This document shows positions 8,850 to 17,992 of a DNA stretch of 64,000 bases, piece after piece. The number at the start of each line of letters is the position of its first letter. Position 1 is the first letter of the stretch. The position numbers and the translations under genes are program-made. The notes under the pieces were generated by a model that searched no databases, was not told the DNA's origin, and saw only the letters and a list, made by a program, of their open reading frames with translations. This DNA is from Bacteroidaceae bacterium (GTDB taxonomy: Bacteria; Bacteroidota; Bacteroidia; Bacteroidales; Bacteroidaceae), in contig CABIXF010000012.1 of the NCBI GenBank assembly GCA_902362595.1, positions 33,595 through 97,594 on the forward strand. The letters are read 5' to 3'.

Positions 8850-11800
8850 ATGCAAAAAATCAGATTTTTAGTTTTATTGTTGTTGTGTGTGGCGTTTCAG
8901 CAAGCTTTTGCACAACAGCGTATTCTTAGTGGGGTGATAACTTCTGCGGAAGATCACGAACCACTTATCGGAGCCACCATATCTGTACAAGGGAATGAAG
9001 CCCATGGAGTGGTGACGGATATCGAAGGAAAATACAGGCTGGAAGTGGGACCCAATGATAAAATTTTGGTAGTGGCCTATTTGGGTATGAAAACTCAGCT
9101 GATAAAGGTTCCCAAAAAGGAACGTTTGAATATCGTGCTTCAGCCTGAAACCATGAACCTGGACGAAGTGGTGGTGACAGGTTACGGAAACTTTACCCGC
9201 TCTTCTTTCACGGGTTCTGCCAATACGTTGAGAGGGGATATGATGAAGGATATTCCGGTAATGAGTGTGGAGCAGAAACTGCAGGGAATGACGACTGGAG
9301 TTTCGATTAGCAGCAGTTCCGGACAGCCGGGAGCCAACCAGAGTATCCGTATCCGTGGTATGGGTTCTTTTAATGCTTCTCAGGAACCGTTGTTTGTTAT
9401 TGATGGGGTGCCGGTCACTTCCGGTAGCTTGAGTGCAGGAGGGGCCGATGCAGCCTATATGAACAACTCCAAAACCAACATCATGAGTACGCTGAACCCG
9501 GCAGATATCGAAAATATTACGATTATCAAGGATGCGGCAGCCGCTTCTTTGTATGGTTCGCGGGCAGCCAATGGGGTGATTTTGATTACCACGAAGAAAG
9601 GAAAGGCGGGAAAAGCACAGGTTTCTTTCAACATGTCGGGTGGTTTCTCTAATGCGGCAGTCAATTTCCGGCCTACGTTGAATGGCGATCAGCGCCGGGA
9701 ATTGTTGTACGAAGGCTTATTGAACTATGCAATGGATGAACAGATGGCCGACCTTGCTGGATATGCCAATGGGGAAATTGACAAATATGCCTCTGTGCCT
9801 TCCATGGGATATACCAACTGGCGGAAAGAATTGCTCCGTACAGCCATCCAGCAGGATTACGAAGCTTCTGTGTCAGGAGGAAACGAGAAAACGACTTTTT
9901 ATGCTTCCTTGGGCTACAACAGTCAGGAGGGCTTGGCCAAAAACTCCAGCTTGGACCGTTATTCGGCTCGTCTGAACATGACGCAGAAAGTGGGACGTTA
10001 CGGCGAGGTAGGTGCCAATATGATGTTCACACAGATGAACCAGGAGATGAACGAGGAACGTGGATCTTCCATCAATCCGTATTTGTGTGTGGCGATGACC
10101 ATGACGCCTTCTATGCTGGTACGCGATGAGGCAGGTAATTATGTAGGGGCTTACGACGGCACGCAGTTGAATCCGCTTCGTGATATCCTGACCGATTACA
10201 ATCGTACCCGGATGACCCGTATGTTTTCTACCGGATATGCGGCTGTAGAGCCGATAAAGGGTTTGAAGATAAAGGAAACACTGAGTTACGACTATACCAT
10301 TCAGAAAGACTCCCGCTATTATAATCCTCTGAGTTCGGCCGGACCAAAGAGTGGGTCGGATGCACAGTCTTCCAAAGGATTCATTGAATACGGAAAGTTG
10401 ATTTCTTCTACTTCCGTGAATTATGTTAAGACGTTTGCACAGAAACATCATCTGGATGTGCTGGCTGCGTATGAATTGGAGAGTTACCAGACGGATAAGG
10501 CCTCAGGAGAACGTTCTAAAATTCCTTTGTATTCTGGACTTACGGAACCGGATAATGCGGCCGTACTGAACAGTTTCGTATCTTCTACACAGGATTACCG
10601 TATGTTGTCGTACATCTCTCGTTTGAATTATGATTATGACGACCGCTATTACGTGGCAGGCAGTTTCCGTCGTGACGGTAGCTCTCGTCTGTCTCCCGAC
10701 AACCGTTGGGGAAACTTCTGGTCGGTATCCGGTATGTGGCATGTCACCAACGAGGCGTTTATGCAGCCCATCAAACATATTCTGAGCGATTTGAAGGTCC
10801 GTGCTTCTTACGGTGTAAATGGTAACCAGCCGAACTCGCTGTATGGCTATATGGGATTGTATGCCTTTGGACAGAGTTATATGGGAGGCTCCGGGTCGTA
10901 TGAATCTTCCATTCCTAATTCTAATCTGGGATGGGAAAAGAACTATAACCTGAACGTAGGATTGGATTTGTCGTTTATCAACCGTATTTTCCTGACGGTA
11001 GAGTATTATAACCGTGATACGAAAGATTTGCTGTACAGCCTTCCTATCAGTGCGACTACCGGATTCACGAATTACTTGAGCAATATCGGACAGTTGAACA
11101 ACAAGGGTGTGGAACTGGAACTCCGTACCATCAACATTGCCAACGATAATTTTAACTGGACGACAGTGTTGAACCTGAGCCACAATAAGAATAAGATTGT
11201 ATCACTCAACGGACAGTTGGACCAGTCGATAGAAGGTACTTGGTTCATTCACAAAGTGGGACTGCCGTATTACAGTTTCTATGTGAAAGAGTATGCAGGA
11301 GTGAATCCGGAAAACGGAAAGGCTATGTATTATCGGAATCAGGAAATACCGCAGGAAGACGGGTCGGTAGTTGTGGACCGCAGTCTGACGGAAGATCCGG
11401 GCGAAGCACAGGCCATTCCCTACAAGTCGGTCAATCCGAAAGTGTCAGGAGGTTTGACGAATATGTTGAACTACAAATGGTTGGATTTGAGTTTCACACT
11501 GACTTATTCGTTAGGTGGATACTCGTTTGATAAAACCGGAACTTATATTGAGAACGGAACGGATAAAATATATACCTCGAAGTACAATCTTCCGGTGTAT
11601 GCCCTCGACCGCTGGCAGGAACCGGGAGACGTGACCGACGTGCCACGCTTTGTCTACGGAGAAGCAGCTGGGCCTCAGAATTCTTCACGTTACATTCATA
11701 GTACCAATCACTTGCGCTTGAAGAACCTGACACTTGGCTTTACCCTTCCTTCCGCGTGGACACACAAGGCGATGATAGACAAGGCCCGTATCTATTTCTC

Positions 11801-11927
11801 AGGCAGTAATTTGCTGACTTGGGCCAAATGGAAACAGTATGATCCGGAAACACCGGTCAACGGAGAAGTGTTCTGTGAAGCACCTCCTATGCGGACATTT
11901 AATTTCGGCATACAAATCACATTTTAA
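8850..11927 (+). CDS. SusC/RagA family TonB-linked outer membrane transporter
   Basis: 1025 residues. Imports oligosaccharides or other large nutrients across the outer membrane with energy from TonB, with the SusD partner encoded just downstream as a lid. In order: signal peptide ending QQAFAQQ, a carboxypeptidase-regulatory-like domain (about 25-110, ISGVIT-type start and GATISVQG), the family signature LDEVVVTGYG, the plug domain (IRIRGMGSF, PLFVIDGVPV, NGVILITTKKG) and a 22-strand barrel ending in aromatic residues (FNFGIQITF). It has no STN domain, so it is not itself an anti-sigma signalling receptor. The substrate cannot be read from sequence; neighbouring GH2 and GH20 enzymes suggest a mannose/GlcNAc glycan. 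Confidence 0.95.
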   Translation: MQKIRFLVLLLLCVAFQQAFAQQRILSGVITSAEDHEPLIGATISVQGNEAHGVVTDIEGKYRLEVGPNDKILVVAYLGMKTQLIKVPKKERLNIVLQPETMNLDEVVVTGYGNFTRSSFTGSANTLRGDMMKDIPVMSVEQKLQGMTTGVSISSSSGQPGANQSIRIRGMGSFNASQEPLFVIDGVPVTSGSLSAGGADAAYMNNSKTNIMSTLNPADIENITIIKDAAAASLYGSRAANGVILITTKKGKAGKAQVSFNMSGGFSNAAVNFRPTLNGDQRRELLYEGLLNYAMDEQMADLAGYANGEIDKYASVPSMGYTNWRKELLRTAIQQDYEASVSGGNEKTTFYASLGYNSQEGLAKNSSLDRYSARLNMTQKVGRYGEVGANMMFTQMNQEMNEERGSSINPYLCVAMTMTPSMLVRDEAGNYVGAYDGTQLNPLRDILTDYNRTRMTRMFSTGYAAVEPIKGLKIKETLSYDYTIQKDSRYYNPLSSAGPKSGSDAQSSKGFIEYGKLISSTSVNYVKTFAQKHHLDVLAAYELESYQTDKASGERSKIPLYSGLTEPDNAAVLNSFVSSTQDYRMLSYISRLNYDYDDRYYVAGSFRRDGSSRLSPDNRWGNFWSVSGMWHVTNEAFMQPIKHILSDLKVRASYGVNGNQPNSLYGYMGLYAFGQSYMGGSGSYESSIPNSNLGWEKNYNLNVGLDLSFINRIFLTVEYYNRDTKDLLYSLPISATTGFTNYLSNIGQLNNKGVELELRTINIANDNFNWTTVLNLSHNKNKIVSLNGQLDQSIEGTWFIHKVGLPYYSFYVKEYAGVNPENGKAMYYRNQEIPQEDGSVVVDRSLTEDPGEAQAIPYKSVNPKVSGGLTNMLNYKWLDLSFTLTYSLGGYSFDKTGTYIENGTDKIYTSKYNLPVYALDRWQEPGDVTDVPRFVYGEAAGPQNSSRYIHSTNHLRLKNLTLGFTLPSAWTHKAMIDKARIYFSGSNLLTWAKWKQYDPETPVNGEVFCEAPPMRTFNFGIQITF

Positions 11928-11941
11928 AAAGTAAATTAGTC

Positions 11942-13435
11942 ATGAAACATCTTTATCTATATTTTCTTGCCGCTTCACTGGCATGTAGCTCTTGTTCGGA
12001 CAGTTGGCTGGACCTGAATCCGTCCACTTCTGTGACTACCGACCAGGCTTTTACCACGCTGGATAACGCACAGACGGCTTTGAACGGCATTTACCGTCTG
12101 GCTTCCGCACATAGCTATTATGGAGACAACTTCTTTTATTTTGGTGACTGCCGTGCGGTAGACGTACAAGCGCGTATGAGCAAAGGAGATGGAGGACGTG
12201 TATCGCCTTATTATGAGTATACTGTCAAGGCGACCGATAACTTTAATTCCACTCTGCCTTGGAATCAGGTGTACAAGGTGATTCGTCAGGCCAATAACTT
12301 GTTGGAGGCCATCGAGGAGGGGAAGGTGGTAACTGCCGATGAGCAGGCCTTGAATGAAATCAAGGCGCAGGCACTGGCCATGAGAGGTTTGGCCTTATAC
12401 GATTTGGTTCGGGTATTTGCCATGCCTTATGCTTATGACAATGGACAGTCTTTGGGAGTGCCTATCGTGACGACTCCGACCGATCCGACTTCCCGGCCTG
12501 CACGCAATACGGTGGCCGAGTGCTATACACAGATTATAAAAGACTTGACTGACGCGCTGAGCGGATTGACCAAAGAGAAGAAGGATGGCTGCCTGAACTA
12601 TTGGGCCGTACAGGGAATCCTTTCCCGGGTTTACCTGAACAAGCTGGATTATCCGAATGCGTACAAAGCGGCTACAGATGTCATTGAGAACAGTAAAAGT
12701 CTGTATCAGTTGTACACCAAGGAAGAATACCCTACGGTGTGGGGACAGGAATACACCAGCGAGTCGTTGTTTGAGTTCTATTTCTCTTTGACGGAACCTT
12801 CCGGTGGTTCCGGAGGTGAAGGAGCACCGATGGTGTATGCCAATGAAAGTCAGGTGGACTGGAATAACCTGATTCTGACAGAGGATTTTCTGAACCTGAT
12901 GGATGAGGACCCGGACGATGTGCGTCATTGTGTGATGGCAGCTTCCGTTATTCCCAACAACACCGGACTTCCGGAGGGCGCACGCAACAGAACAGTATAC
13001 CTGACCAAGTTCCCGGGTAAGTCGGGAGACCCTCGCGACAATAACTTGTGTATCGTACGTCTGTCGGAGATTTACCTGAATGCCGCAGAAGCAGGTTTGA
13101 AAATAGGAGGCAGTGAAGCGGCCAAAGGAATGGAATATTTGAACGACGTCATTACCAACCGTACCACGAATGCAGCCATGAAAGTAAATTCTCTCAGTGA
13201 TTTTACCTTGGAACGTATCCTGAAAGAAAGGAGAAAGGAACTGGTAGGTGAGGGCTTGGCCGTGTACGATTATACTCGCAACAAGCTACCGATTGTACGG
13301 ACAGGCGGATGGCACCTGGATCCCTTGAAAACTTCCGATTCACAGACCATTCAACCAGATGATTCACGTTTAGCCGTACCAATTCCTCAGTCGGAGGTGG
13401 ATGCCAATCCTAATCTGAATCCGGACGCGGAGTAG
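11942..13435 (+). CDS. SusD/RagB family nutrient-binding outer membrane lipoprotein
   Basis: 497 residues. Surface lipoprotein that binds glycan and closes over the SusC barrel. The N-terminus (MKHLYLYFLAASLAC) is a lipoprotein signal with candidate lipidated cysteines at 15 and 18. The family pattern DSWLDLNPSTSVTTDQAF, the TPR-like helices (LNEIKAQALAMRGLALYDLVRVFA) and the C-terminal ERRKELVGEG and LAVPIPQSEVDANPNLN are all seen. It starts 14 bp after the SusC stop, so the two form one transcription unit. Its 3' end overlaps the convergent regulator gene by 26 bp. Confidence 0.95.
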   Translation: MKHLYLYFLAASLACSSCSDSWLDLNPSTSVTTDQAFTTLDNAQTALNGIYRLASAHSYYGDNFFYFGDCRAVDVQARMSKGDGGRVSPYYEYTVKATDNFNSTLPWNQVYKVIRQANNLLEAIEEGKVVTADEQALNEIKAQALAMRGLALYDLVRVFAMPYAYDNGQSLGVPIVTTPTDPTSRPARNTVAECYTQIIKDLTDALSGLTKEKKDGCLNYWAVQGILSRVYLNKLDYPNAYKAATDVIENSKSLYQLYTKEEYPTVWGQEYTSESLFEFYFSLTEPSGGSGGEGAPMVYANESQVDWNNLILTEDFLNLMDEDPDDVRHCVMAASVIPNNTGLPEGARNRTVYLTKFPGKSGDPRDNNLCIVRLSEIYLNAAEAGLKIGGSEAAKGMEYLNDVITNRTTNAAMKVNSLSDFTLERILKERRKELVGEGLAVYDYTRNKLPIVRTGGWHLDPLKTSDSQTIQPDDSRLAVPIPQSEVDANPNLNPDAE

Positions 13436-14408
13436 AATCCGCAGCAGACATGCATTTCAAATAATATCCCCGTCCTTTGACGGTAACAATCCGATAATCC
13501 GGGAAGTCTTGCAGGACTTTCCGGATTATTTGTATATGAGTCTCCAGTTTTTCGTCGGCTTGGGCATCATGCGGCCAGCAGGTAGCTTGGATGTCCTTCC
13601 GGTCGACACATTCTCCATTTTTCTTCCACAACTGATGGAGAATCTGTAAATCCAGACGGGAGATGGCACATTGTATGCCGTCGATGAGGAGGACCTGATG
13701 CGTCAGGTCGATGTAGAGGCCTTTTGCAGGCTTTTTCTGCCGTTTTTTATAGCGTAGGTAAAGCAATACGCCTCCGGCGAACAGCACCAGGAAAAAGGTA
13801 CCATAATAAGCCACAGGGACATAACGCAACATCGTAAGGAGGTCGTAGTCTGCCCACCCCTGCAACTGGAGATTGTGCGTCAGGTCGAGCTGATAGACGG
13901 GTGTTCGATAAGCTGAGGCTGTCGGCAGGATACCTGCCCGTGTTTGGGTACGGGCCTGCGTGTGGATATAAAACACTCCGGCCATTCCGCTGATGTGTCT
14001 TTGGGCGAGCTGTGCCTGGAACAGTTGGTTGATTTGCTCGGCATCGGCTGGCAGAATATCGTCCAGCAGGTATTCATTCAGCAATTTCCGGGCAGTGGCT
14101 TCCGGAAGGCTGTCCTGAAACACGTAAGTTGTTTTTTTCTCCAGGGTCTGGAGGGTATAACTCTTGATTTTCCGATTGGATACGGGAGCGAGGAGATAGG
14201 CCTTGAGCGCAGGGTCTACGTATAGTCTGTTGTCTGTCTGAAAAGTATTTAGACGGTCCTCATAATGCAAGCGTTCGGCTTCCCGTAAAGCCTTGTTGAT
14301 GGCCGTGTGAATCTGTGTCCGGCTGCAGCGGAAGGCGATGCCGCAGATGGCAATGCAGGCACGGAAAAAAACGGCGGCAAACAGGAGTATGATAATTTTT
14401 TTTTTCAT
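13410..14408 (-). CDS. Membrane-anchored winged-helix transcriptional regulator
   Basis: 332 residues. Visible parts: an N-terminal hydrophobic segment (about 4-26), a predicted periplasmic region (about 30-195) without a recognised domain, a second membrane segment (about 197-219), a basic stretch (RYKKRQKK) and a C-terminal cytoplasmic winged helix of the OmpR/PhoB type (about 228-319; GYYLKCM matches the wing). The topology resembles ToxR or CadC turned round: sensor outside, DNA-binding domain at the C-terminus inside. There is no kinase or receiver domain, so it would be a one-component transmembrane regulator. It is tail to tail with susD and overlaps its last 26 bp, which makes the susCD genes a plausible target (inference). 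Confidence 0.8.
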   Translation of the reverse strand: MKKKIIILLFAAVFFRACIAICGIAFRCSRTQIHTAINKALREAERLHYEDRLNTFQTDNRLYVDPALKAYLLAPVSNRKIKSYTLQTLEKKTTYVFQDSLPEATARKLLNEYLLDDILPADAEQINQLFQAQLAQRHISGMAGVFYIHTQARTQTRAGILPTASAYRTPVYQLDLTHNLQLQGWADYDLLTMLRYVPVAYYGTFFLVLFAGGVLLYLRYKKRQKKPAKGLYIDLTHQVLLIDGIQCAISRLDLQILHQLWKKNGECVDRKDIQATCWPHDAQADEKLETHIQIIRKVLQDFPDYRIVTVKGRGYYLKCMSAADSTPRPDSD

Positions 14409-14425
14409 GACAGCTTCTTTGAGGG

Positions 14426-14456
14426 CAAATTAAACGAAAAAAAGCGGGAATTCAAA
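14426..14456 (-). promoter_or_regulatory. Candidate promoter of the membrane regulator
   Basis: Read on the minus strand: TTTG (14456-14453), 19 bp, TTAATTTG (14433-14426). The -7 box differs from consensus TAnnTTTG at one position. It ends about 18 bp before the regulator's ATG. Confidence 0.5.
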
Positions 14457-14510
14457 AACGTGACGGCATTCATGAAAAAGTGGGCTTGCCTGTTTTAGGT
14501 TTCCCAGTCA

Positions 14511-14598
14511 GAAAACATACGTTTCTCGGTGCGAAAACGTACGTTTCGTGTAAGGAAAACATACGGTTCCGCATCGGAAAACGTAAAAAAGAACGAGG
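14511..14598. repeat. Four-copy tandem repeat, 22-bp period, candidate operator array
   Basis: The 11-mer GAAAACrTACG starts at 14511, 14533 and 14555, and a shortened GAAAACGTA at 14577, that is exactly every 22 bp. The first copies continue as kTTC, so each unit holds the near-palindrome AAACrTACGkTT. A weaker half copy (TTTC and flanking bases in register) is visible at about 14496-14510. It lies 55-130 bp upstream of the candidate -33 box of the membrane regulator, in the gap before the CAT-like gene. Confidence 0.8.
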
Positions 14599-14627
14599 CC
14601 TTGTCAGGAAAATGTGCCTGCGTTTTC

Positions 14628-15278
14628 TTATCTTTCTTTCAGGTATTGTGCTACCTTTTCAAAAAACAGGGAGATGTGGGCTCCGTCTACGAATGCATGA
14701 CTCACTGTCAGAGCGATGGGCATCACCAGCCGTCCTTCCCGTTTGACGGCCTTTCCGGCATTCATCAGCGGATAATCCAACGGATGGCCGGAGGCATACT
14801 GTGTGTAGGAAATGGATGTGAAATACAGTTTGGGGGTCGCACTGAGCAGGATGACGTCGAAATCGCCCTGTGCGGCAATTTCCTTGTCGGTACCGTACGG
14901 GTCTCCATCGTCCGGAATGGAAGTGATGATGCGCCGTGCTTCTTCGTAGAAGGCCTTGAAATCGCTTTTCCAGGGAATGCGTACGGTATAGAAGGTCTTT
15001 CCGGGGACGGCAATCGGAGTGGTGATGTCTACTGTGTCATGGTAGACCACCTGTCCGTCTTTGTCCCATCGGTAGCGGAATTCCTTGATTTCGTTGGCGG
15101 CACGGAGGATGGCATACAGGTAATACAGGAAAAAGGAATGCCCTTTGGCCTTGGCTTCGGCGTAAGCCTCCGTACAATCCACTTCGCTGGTGAGGGCAAT
15201 CCAAGAGTTATGGAAGTCGCGGAAGAAGAGGTAATTGTCCTTCCGCTCCCAGGTGTCAATGTCAATCAGATGTTTCAT
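14628..15278 (-). CDS. Chloramphenicol acetyltransferase-like acyltransferase
   Basis: 216 residues, the usual CAT-fold length. The catalytic His194 is present in [10 protein letters not shown], matching the HHxxxDG motif of type A CATs with the first histidine replaced by serine; the N-terminal RKDNYLFF and the [11 protein letters not shown] segment also fit the family. The real acyl acceptor is unknown. Chromosomal homologues like this are common in Bacteroidales and should not be taken as drug resistance. Its start overlaps the stop of the upstream PanE-like gene by 4 bp (ATGA), so the two are translationally coupled. Confidence 0.82.
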   Translation of the reverse strand: MKHLIDIDTWERKDNYLFFRDFHNSWIALTSEVDCTEAYAEAKAKGHSFFLYYLYAILRAANEIKEFRYRWDKDGQVVYHDTVDITTPIAVPGKTFYTVRIPWKSDFKAFYEEARRIITSIPDDGDPYGTDKEIAAQGDFDVILLSATPKLYFTSISYTQYASGHPLDYPLMNAGKAVKREGRLVMPIALTVSHAFVDGAHISLFFEKVAQYLKER

Positions 15279-16186
15279 GCGGGTTTGAATTTTTGTGCCA
15301 CTTTCCGGTAGGTAGGCATCTCGATGTGTAATTGTTTTCCCAAGTCAATCATGTCGAAGAGCAGTCCCTGAATTTCCGATTCATGACCGCGGGCGATGTC
15401 CTTCTGCATGGAAGCCGTGCTGTGCGGGTCGAGCTTGTCGATGACCATCAGGTTGTAGGCAACCGGGTCGCTGGGGTAGCGGATACTCAGCTTTTCGCCT
15501 ATCTGTGCGCTTTCACGCGACAGGCCGATGAAGGTGTCACGCACTTCGCCTTCGTGCTGCACTTCTCCCATCGGCACATCGTGATAAGCCCCCGTGCAGG
15601 CCATGGCGGAGATGAACGACCATTTGATGAAGGTATCGCGGTTGATATCGTCCGACACATCGACTTTGATGCCACATGCACGGAGCTCTTCGGCAATGGC
15701 TTCCAGCCGTTCGGGGGCAACATGTTGTTCCGGACGGGCTCCGAATACCAGGCGGAAGATGCTTCCCATCTGGCTGATTTCTCCTTCACCCGACACGAAT
15801 CCCACAATGTAGATACAGCCGTCGAGTACTTTTACCGACGGTACGAGGCGTCCGATGCGGGGGCCGGTACCGTAGACATTGAGGATAGGAATGACCAGTG
15901 TGTCGGGAGTGGCAGCCCGTTCCAGCACTTCCTGAATGGAGTCGATGGAGTAGCCTTTCACGCAGACAAAAATCACGTCGGCTTTCCCCTGAAATTCTTC
16001 GGCGGTACAGGCTTTCACGGGGAGAAAATGTTCGCCTTTCAAATCCGATTTCAAATGCAATCCCTGACGGCAGATGGCCTCCAGGTGCTTTCCACGGGCG
16101 ATACAAGTGACCTCCTTGCCTGCCAAGGCAAGAAATCCGGCGATGCATCCTCCTACACCGCCTGTTCCAATGATGAGATAGTTCAT
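15275..16186 (-). CDS. 2-dehydropantoate 2-reductase family protein (ApbA/PanE-like)
   Basis: 303 residues. An NADP-binding Rossmann start ([20 protein letters not shown]) is followed by the KGYSIDSI region, with a C-terminal helical domain holding a candidate catalytic lysine in [14 protein letters not shown]. The family reduces ketopantoate to pantoate in CoA synthesis, but many paralogues act on other 2-keto acids, and this one is paired with a CAT-like acyltransferase rather than pan genes. The gene symbol is therefore left open. A terminator separates it from ychF upstream; I see no consensus promoter in the 70-bp gap. Confidence 0.85.
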   Translation of the reverse strand: MNYLIIGTGGVGGCIAGFLALAGKEVTCIARGKHLEAICRQGLHLKSDLKGEHFLPVKACTAEEFQGKADVIFVCVKGYSIDSIQEVLERAATPDTLVIPILNVYGTGPRIGRLVPSVKVLDGCIYIVGFVSGEGEISQMGSIFRLVFGARPEQHVAPERLEAIAEELRACGIKVDVSDDINRDTFIKWSFISAMACTGAYHDVPMGEVQHEGEVRDTFIGLSRESAQIGEKLSIRYPSDPVAYNLMVIDKLDPHSTASMQKDIARGHESEIQGLLFDMIDLGKQLHIEMPTYRKVAQKFKPA

Positions 16187-16207
16187 GGTGTAATCAATTT
16201 AGAGGGA

Positions 16208-16242
16208 TAAAAAAAGCACGGAAGCGGTCGATGCTCCGTGCT
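16208..16242 (-). terminator. Intrinsic terminator of ychF
   Basis: On the minus strand AGCACGGA / TCCGTGCT (8 bp, 12-nt loop) followed by seven T. It lies between the ychF stop and the PanE-like start, so the two genes are separate units. Confidence 0.85.
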
Positions 16243-16255
16243 GATGGGATGAGTT

Positions 16256-17359
16256 TTATACATTGAAGCGGAAGTGCATGATATCACCGTCTTCCACGAT
16301 GTAATCCTTACCTTCCACATTGAGTTTTCCGGCTTCGCGTACGGCTGCTTCTGAACCGTAGTGGATGAAGTCGTCATACTTGATGACCTCGGCGCGGATG
16401 AAGCCTTTTTCAAAGTCGGTGTGGATGACACCTGCACACTGCGGAGCTTTCCATCCTTTGTGGAAGGTCCATGCGCGGACTTCCATCTTTCCGGCCGTGA
16501 AGTAAGTCTCCAAGTTCAGCAGCTTGTAGGCGGCCCGTATCAGTCGGCTCACGCCCGATTCTTCCAGCCCGATTTCCTGCAGGAACATCTGGCGGTCTTC
16601 GTAGGTTTCCAGTTCGGCGATATCCGCTTCCGTTTTGGCAGCCACAATCAGGATTTCAGCCCCTTCGTCCTTGACCGCTTCGCGAACCTGCTCTACATAT
16701 TTGTTGCCGCTTACCGCACTACCTTCGTCCACGTTGCAGACATACAGCACTGGTTTGGAAGTCAGCAGAAAGAGGTCGTGTGCGATTTTCTGCTCGTCCT
16801 TTGATTCAAACTGTACGGTACGGGCTGATTTTCCTTGCAGCAGGGCATCGCGGTAGCGCACCAATACTTCGTAGGTTTGTTTGGCCACCTTGTCGCCTCC
16901 GGTCTGTGCCTGTTTCTGCACCTTCTGGATACGGCTTTCAATGGTTTCCAGGTCTTTCAGCTGAAGCTCTGTGTCGATAATCTCCTTGTCACGTACAGGA
17001 TTCACATTGCCGTCCACGTGCGTTACGTTTTCGTCGTCAAAGCAGCGCAACACGTGCAGGATGGCATCCGTCTCACGGATGTTGGCCAGGAACTTGTTGC
17101 CCAGTCCTTCTCCCTTGCTGGCCCCTTTCACCAGTCCGGCGATATCCACAATTTCTACCGTGGTAGGAACGATGCGGTCCGGATCTACCAGTTCAGCCAG
17201 TTTGTTGAGCCGCTCATCGGGTACGGTAATGACTCCTACGTTCGGTTCAATAGTACAGAATGGGAAATTGGCTGCCTGCGCTTTCGCGTTGGACAGGCAG
17301 TTGAAGAGTGTCGATTTTCCGACGTTCGGCAAACCGACGATACCACATTGTAATGCCAT
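16256..17359 (-). CDS. ychF: Redox-regulated ATPase YchF (Obg-like)
   Basis: 367 residues. A ribosome-associated P-loop protein of the Obg/TRAFAC class that prefers ATP to GTP. The G1 motif is GLPNVGKSTLFN, switch regions include VEIVDIAGLVKGASKGEGLG, and the NxxD-like motif (CNVDEG), a coiled-coil insertion and the C-terminal TGS domain ending in YIVEDGDIMHFRFNV are all seen. It starts at ATG 17359, 53 bp below a full consensus promoter. Confidence 0.97.
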   Translation of the reverse strand: MALQCGIVGLPNVGKSTLFNCLSNAKAQAANFPFCTIEPNVGVITVPDERLNKLAELVDPDRIVPTTVEIVDIAGLVKGASKGEGLGNKFLANIRETDAILHVLRCFDDENVTHVDGNVNPVRDKEIIDTELQLKDLETIESRIQKVQKQAQTGGDKVAKQTYEVLVRYRDALLQGKSARTVQFESKDEQKIAHDLFLLTSKPVLYVCNVDEGSAVSGNKYVEQVREAVKDEGAEILIVAAKTEADIAELETYEDRQMFLQEIGLEESGVSRLIRAAYKLLNLETYFTAGKMEVRAWTFHKGWKAPQCAGVIHTDFEKGFIRAEVIKYDDFIHYGSEAAVREAGKLNVEGKDYIVEDGDIMHFRFNV

Positions 17360-17411
17360 AATTTATCGTTTGTTTTTAATCTATTTCTACAGATAATCCT
17401 CTAATTTTCTG

Positions 17412-17443
17412 CAAAGATAGTGAAAGGTAAGGGCAGAGACAAA
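17412..17443 (-). promoter_or_regulatory. Bacteroides-type promoter of ychF
   Basis: Minus strand TTTG (17443-17440), 20-bp spacer, TATCTTTG (17419-17412). Both boxes and the spacing match the consensus exactly. Confidence 0.8.
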
Positions 17444-17485
17444 CGAAAACGCAATTTTCAAGTTTAAGTGTGAGGAAGTAGAGGA

Positions 17486-17520
17486 CATAAAAAAGAGGCG
17501 CTCCTCACGAAGTGCCTCTT
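17486..17520 (-). terminator. Intrinsic terminator of the DUF3836 gene
   Basis: Minus strand AAGAGGCACT / AGCGCCTCTT (10 bp with one wobble pair, 8-nt loop) followed by TTTTTTATG. Confidence 0.8.
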
Positions 17521-17556
17521 CTTTAATAAGAGAGTTTATGAATTTTCTTTATTTAA

Positions 17557-17943
17557 TCATTTGTCCATTGTTACTGTCATTTCAGGAATCAGAATGAAAT
17601 CATTCTTCTTGGAATTCCATTTGTAGTATTCTGTAGTTACACTCTTGTTGTCGTAAGTATAACGGATACACAAATCGTTTTCCCAGCAGTTGTTGTTTGC
17701 ATTCCATTTCTGTGACATGTTTTCTGTCATCTGGTTATTGGCATTGTACTTGTAGTTATACTTCATGTAGTTGGTTAACATGTTGCCGTCTTTCTTATAG
17801 ACAGTTTCAGCAACTTTCATTCCGTTAACTTCTTCTGCATTGTAAATCAAGTTGTTGTTCATTTTTGCCGCATAAGTCGACAAGTTCGCAATAAAAGTTA
17901 TAACCAGAACAATTACACACTTTGCTAAATCCATCTTTTTCAT
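17557..17943 (-). CDS. Small secreted DUF3836-like protein
   Basis: 128 residues with a signal peptide (CVIVLVITFIANLSTYAA). The mature part is rich in Asn, Tyr and Lys and has the repeated strand pattern YKKDGNMLTNYMKYNYKY and YDNKSVTTEYYKWN seen in DUF3836 proteins of Bacteroides. No function is known for the family. It stands alone, with its own terminator and a -7-like box upstream. Low complexity makes the family call moderate; that it is a real secreted protein is more certain. Confidence 0.7.
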   Translation of the reverse strand: MKKMDLAKCVIVLVITFIANLSTYAAKMNNNLIYNAEEVNGMKVAETVYKKDGNMLTNYMKYNYKYNANNQMTENMSQKWNANNNCWENDLCIRYTYDNKSVTTEYYKWNSKKNDFILIPEMTVTMDK

Positions 17944-17992
17944 ATCTTTTTTATTTTAAGGTTTTACTTACTTTTTGTTTCTTTTGACGGTG

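Noticed and set aside
14511..14598. 22-bp array considered as a CRISPR array
   Set aside because: The conserved part is only 11-15 bp and the intervals of 7-11 bp are far too short for spacers; no cas genes are in the window.
14480..14746. Small plus-strand open frame across the 22-bp array
   Set aside because: It reads through tandem repeats and into the antisense of the CAT-like gene; no family resemblance or start signals.
14628..15278. Chloramphenicol resistance gene
   Set aside because: The CAT fold and one catalytic His are seen, but the protein is a divergent chromosomal homologue in an operon with a reductase; resistance is not supported.
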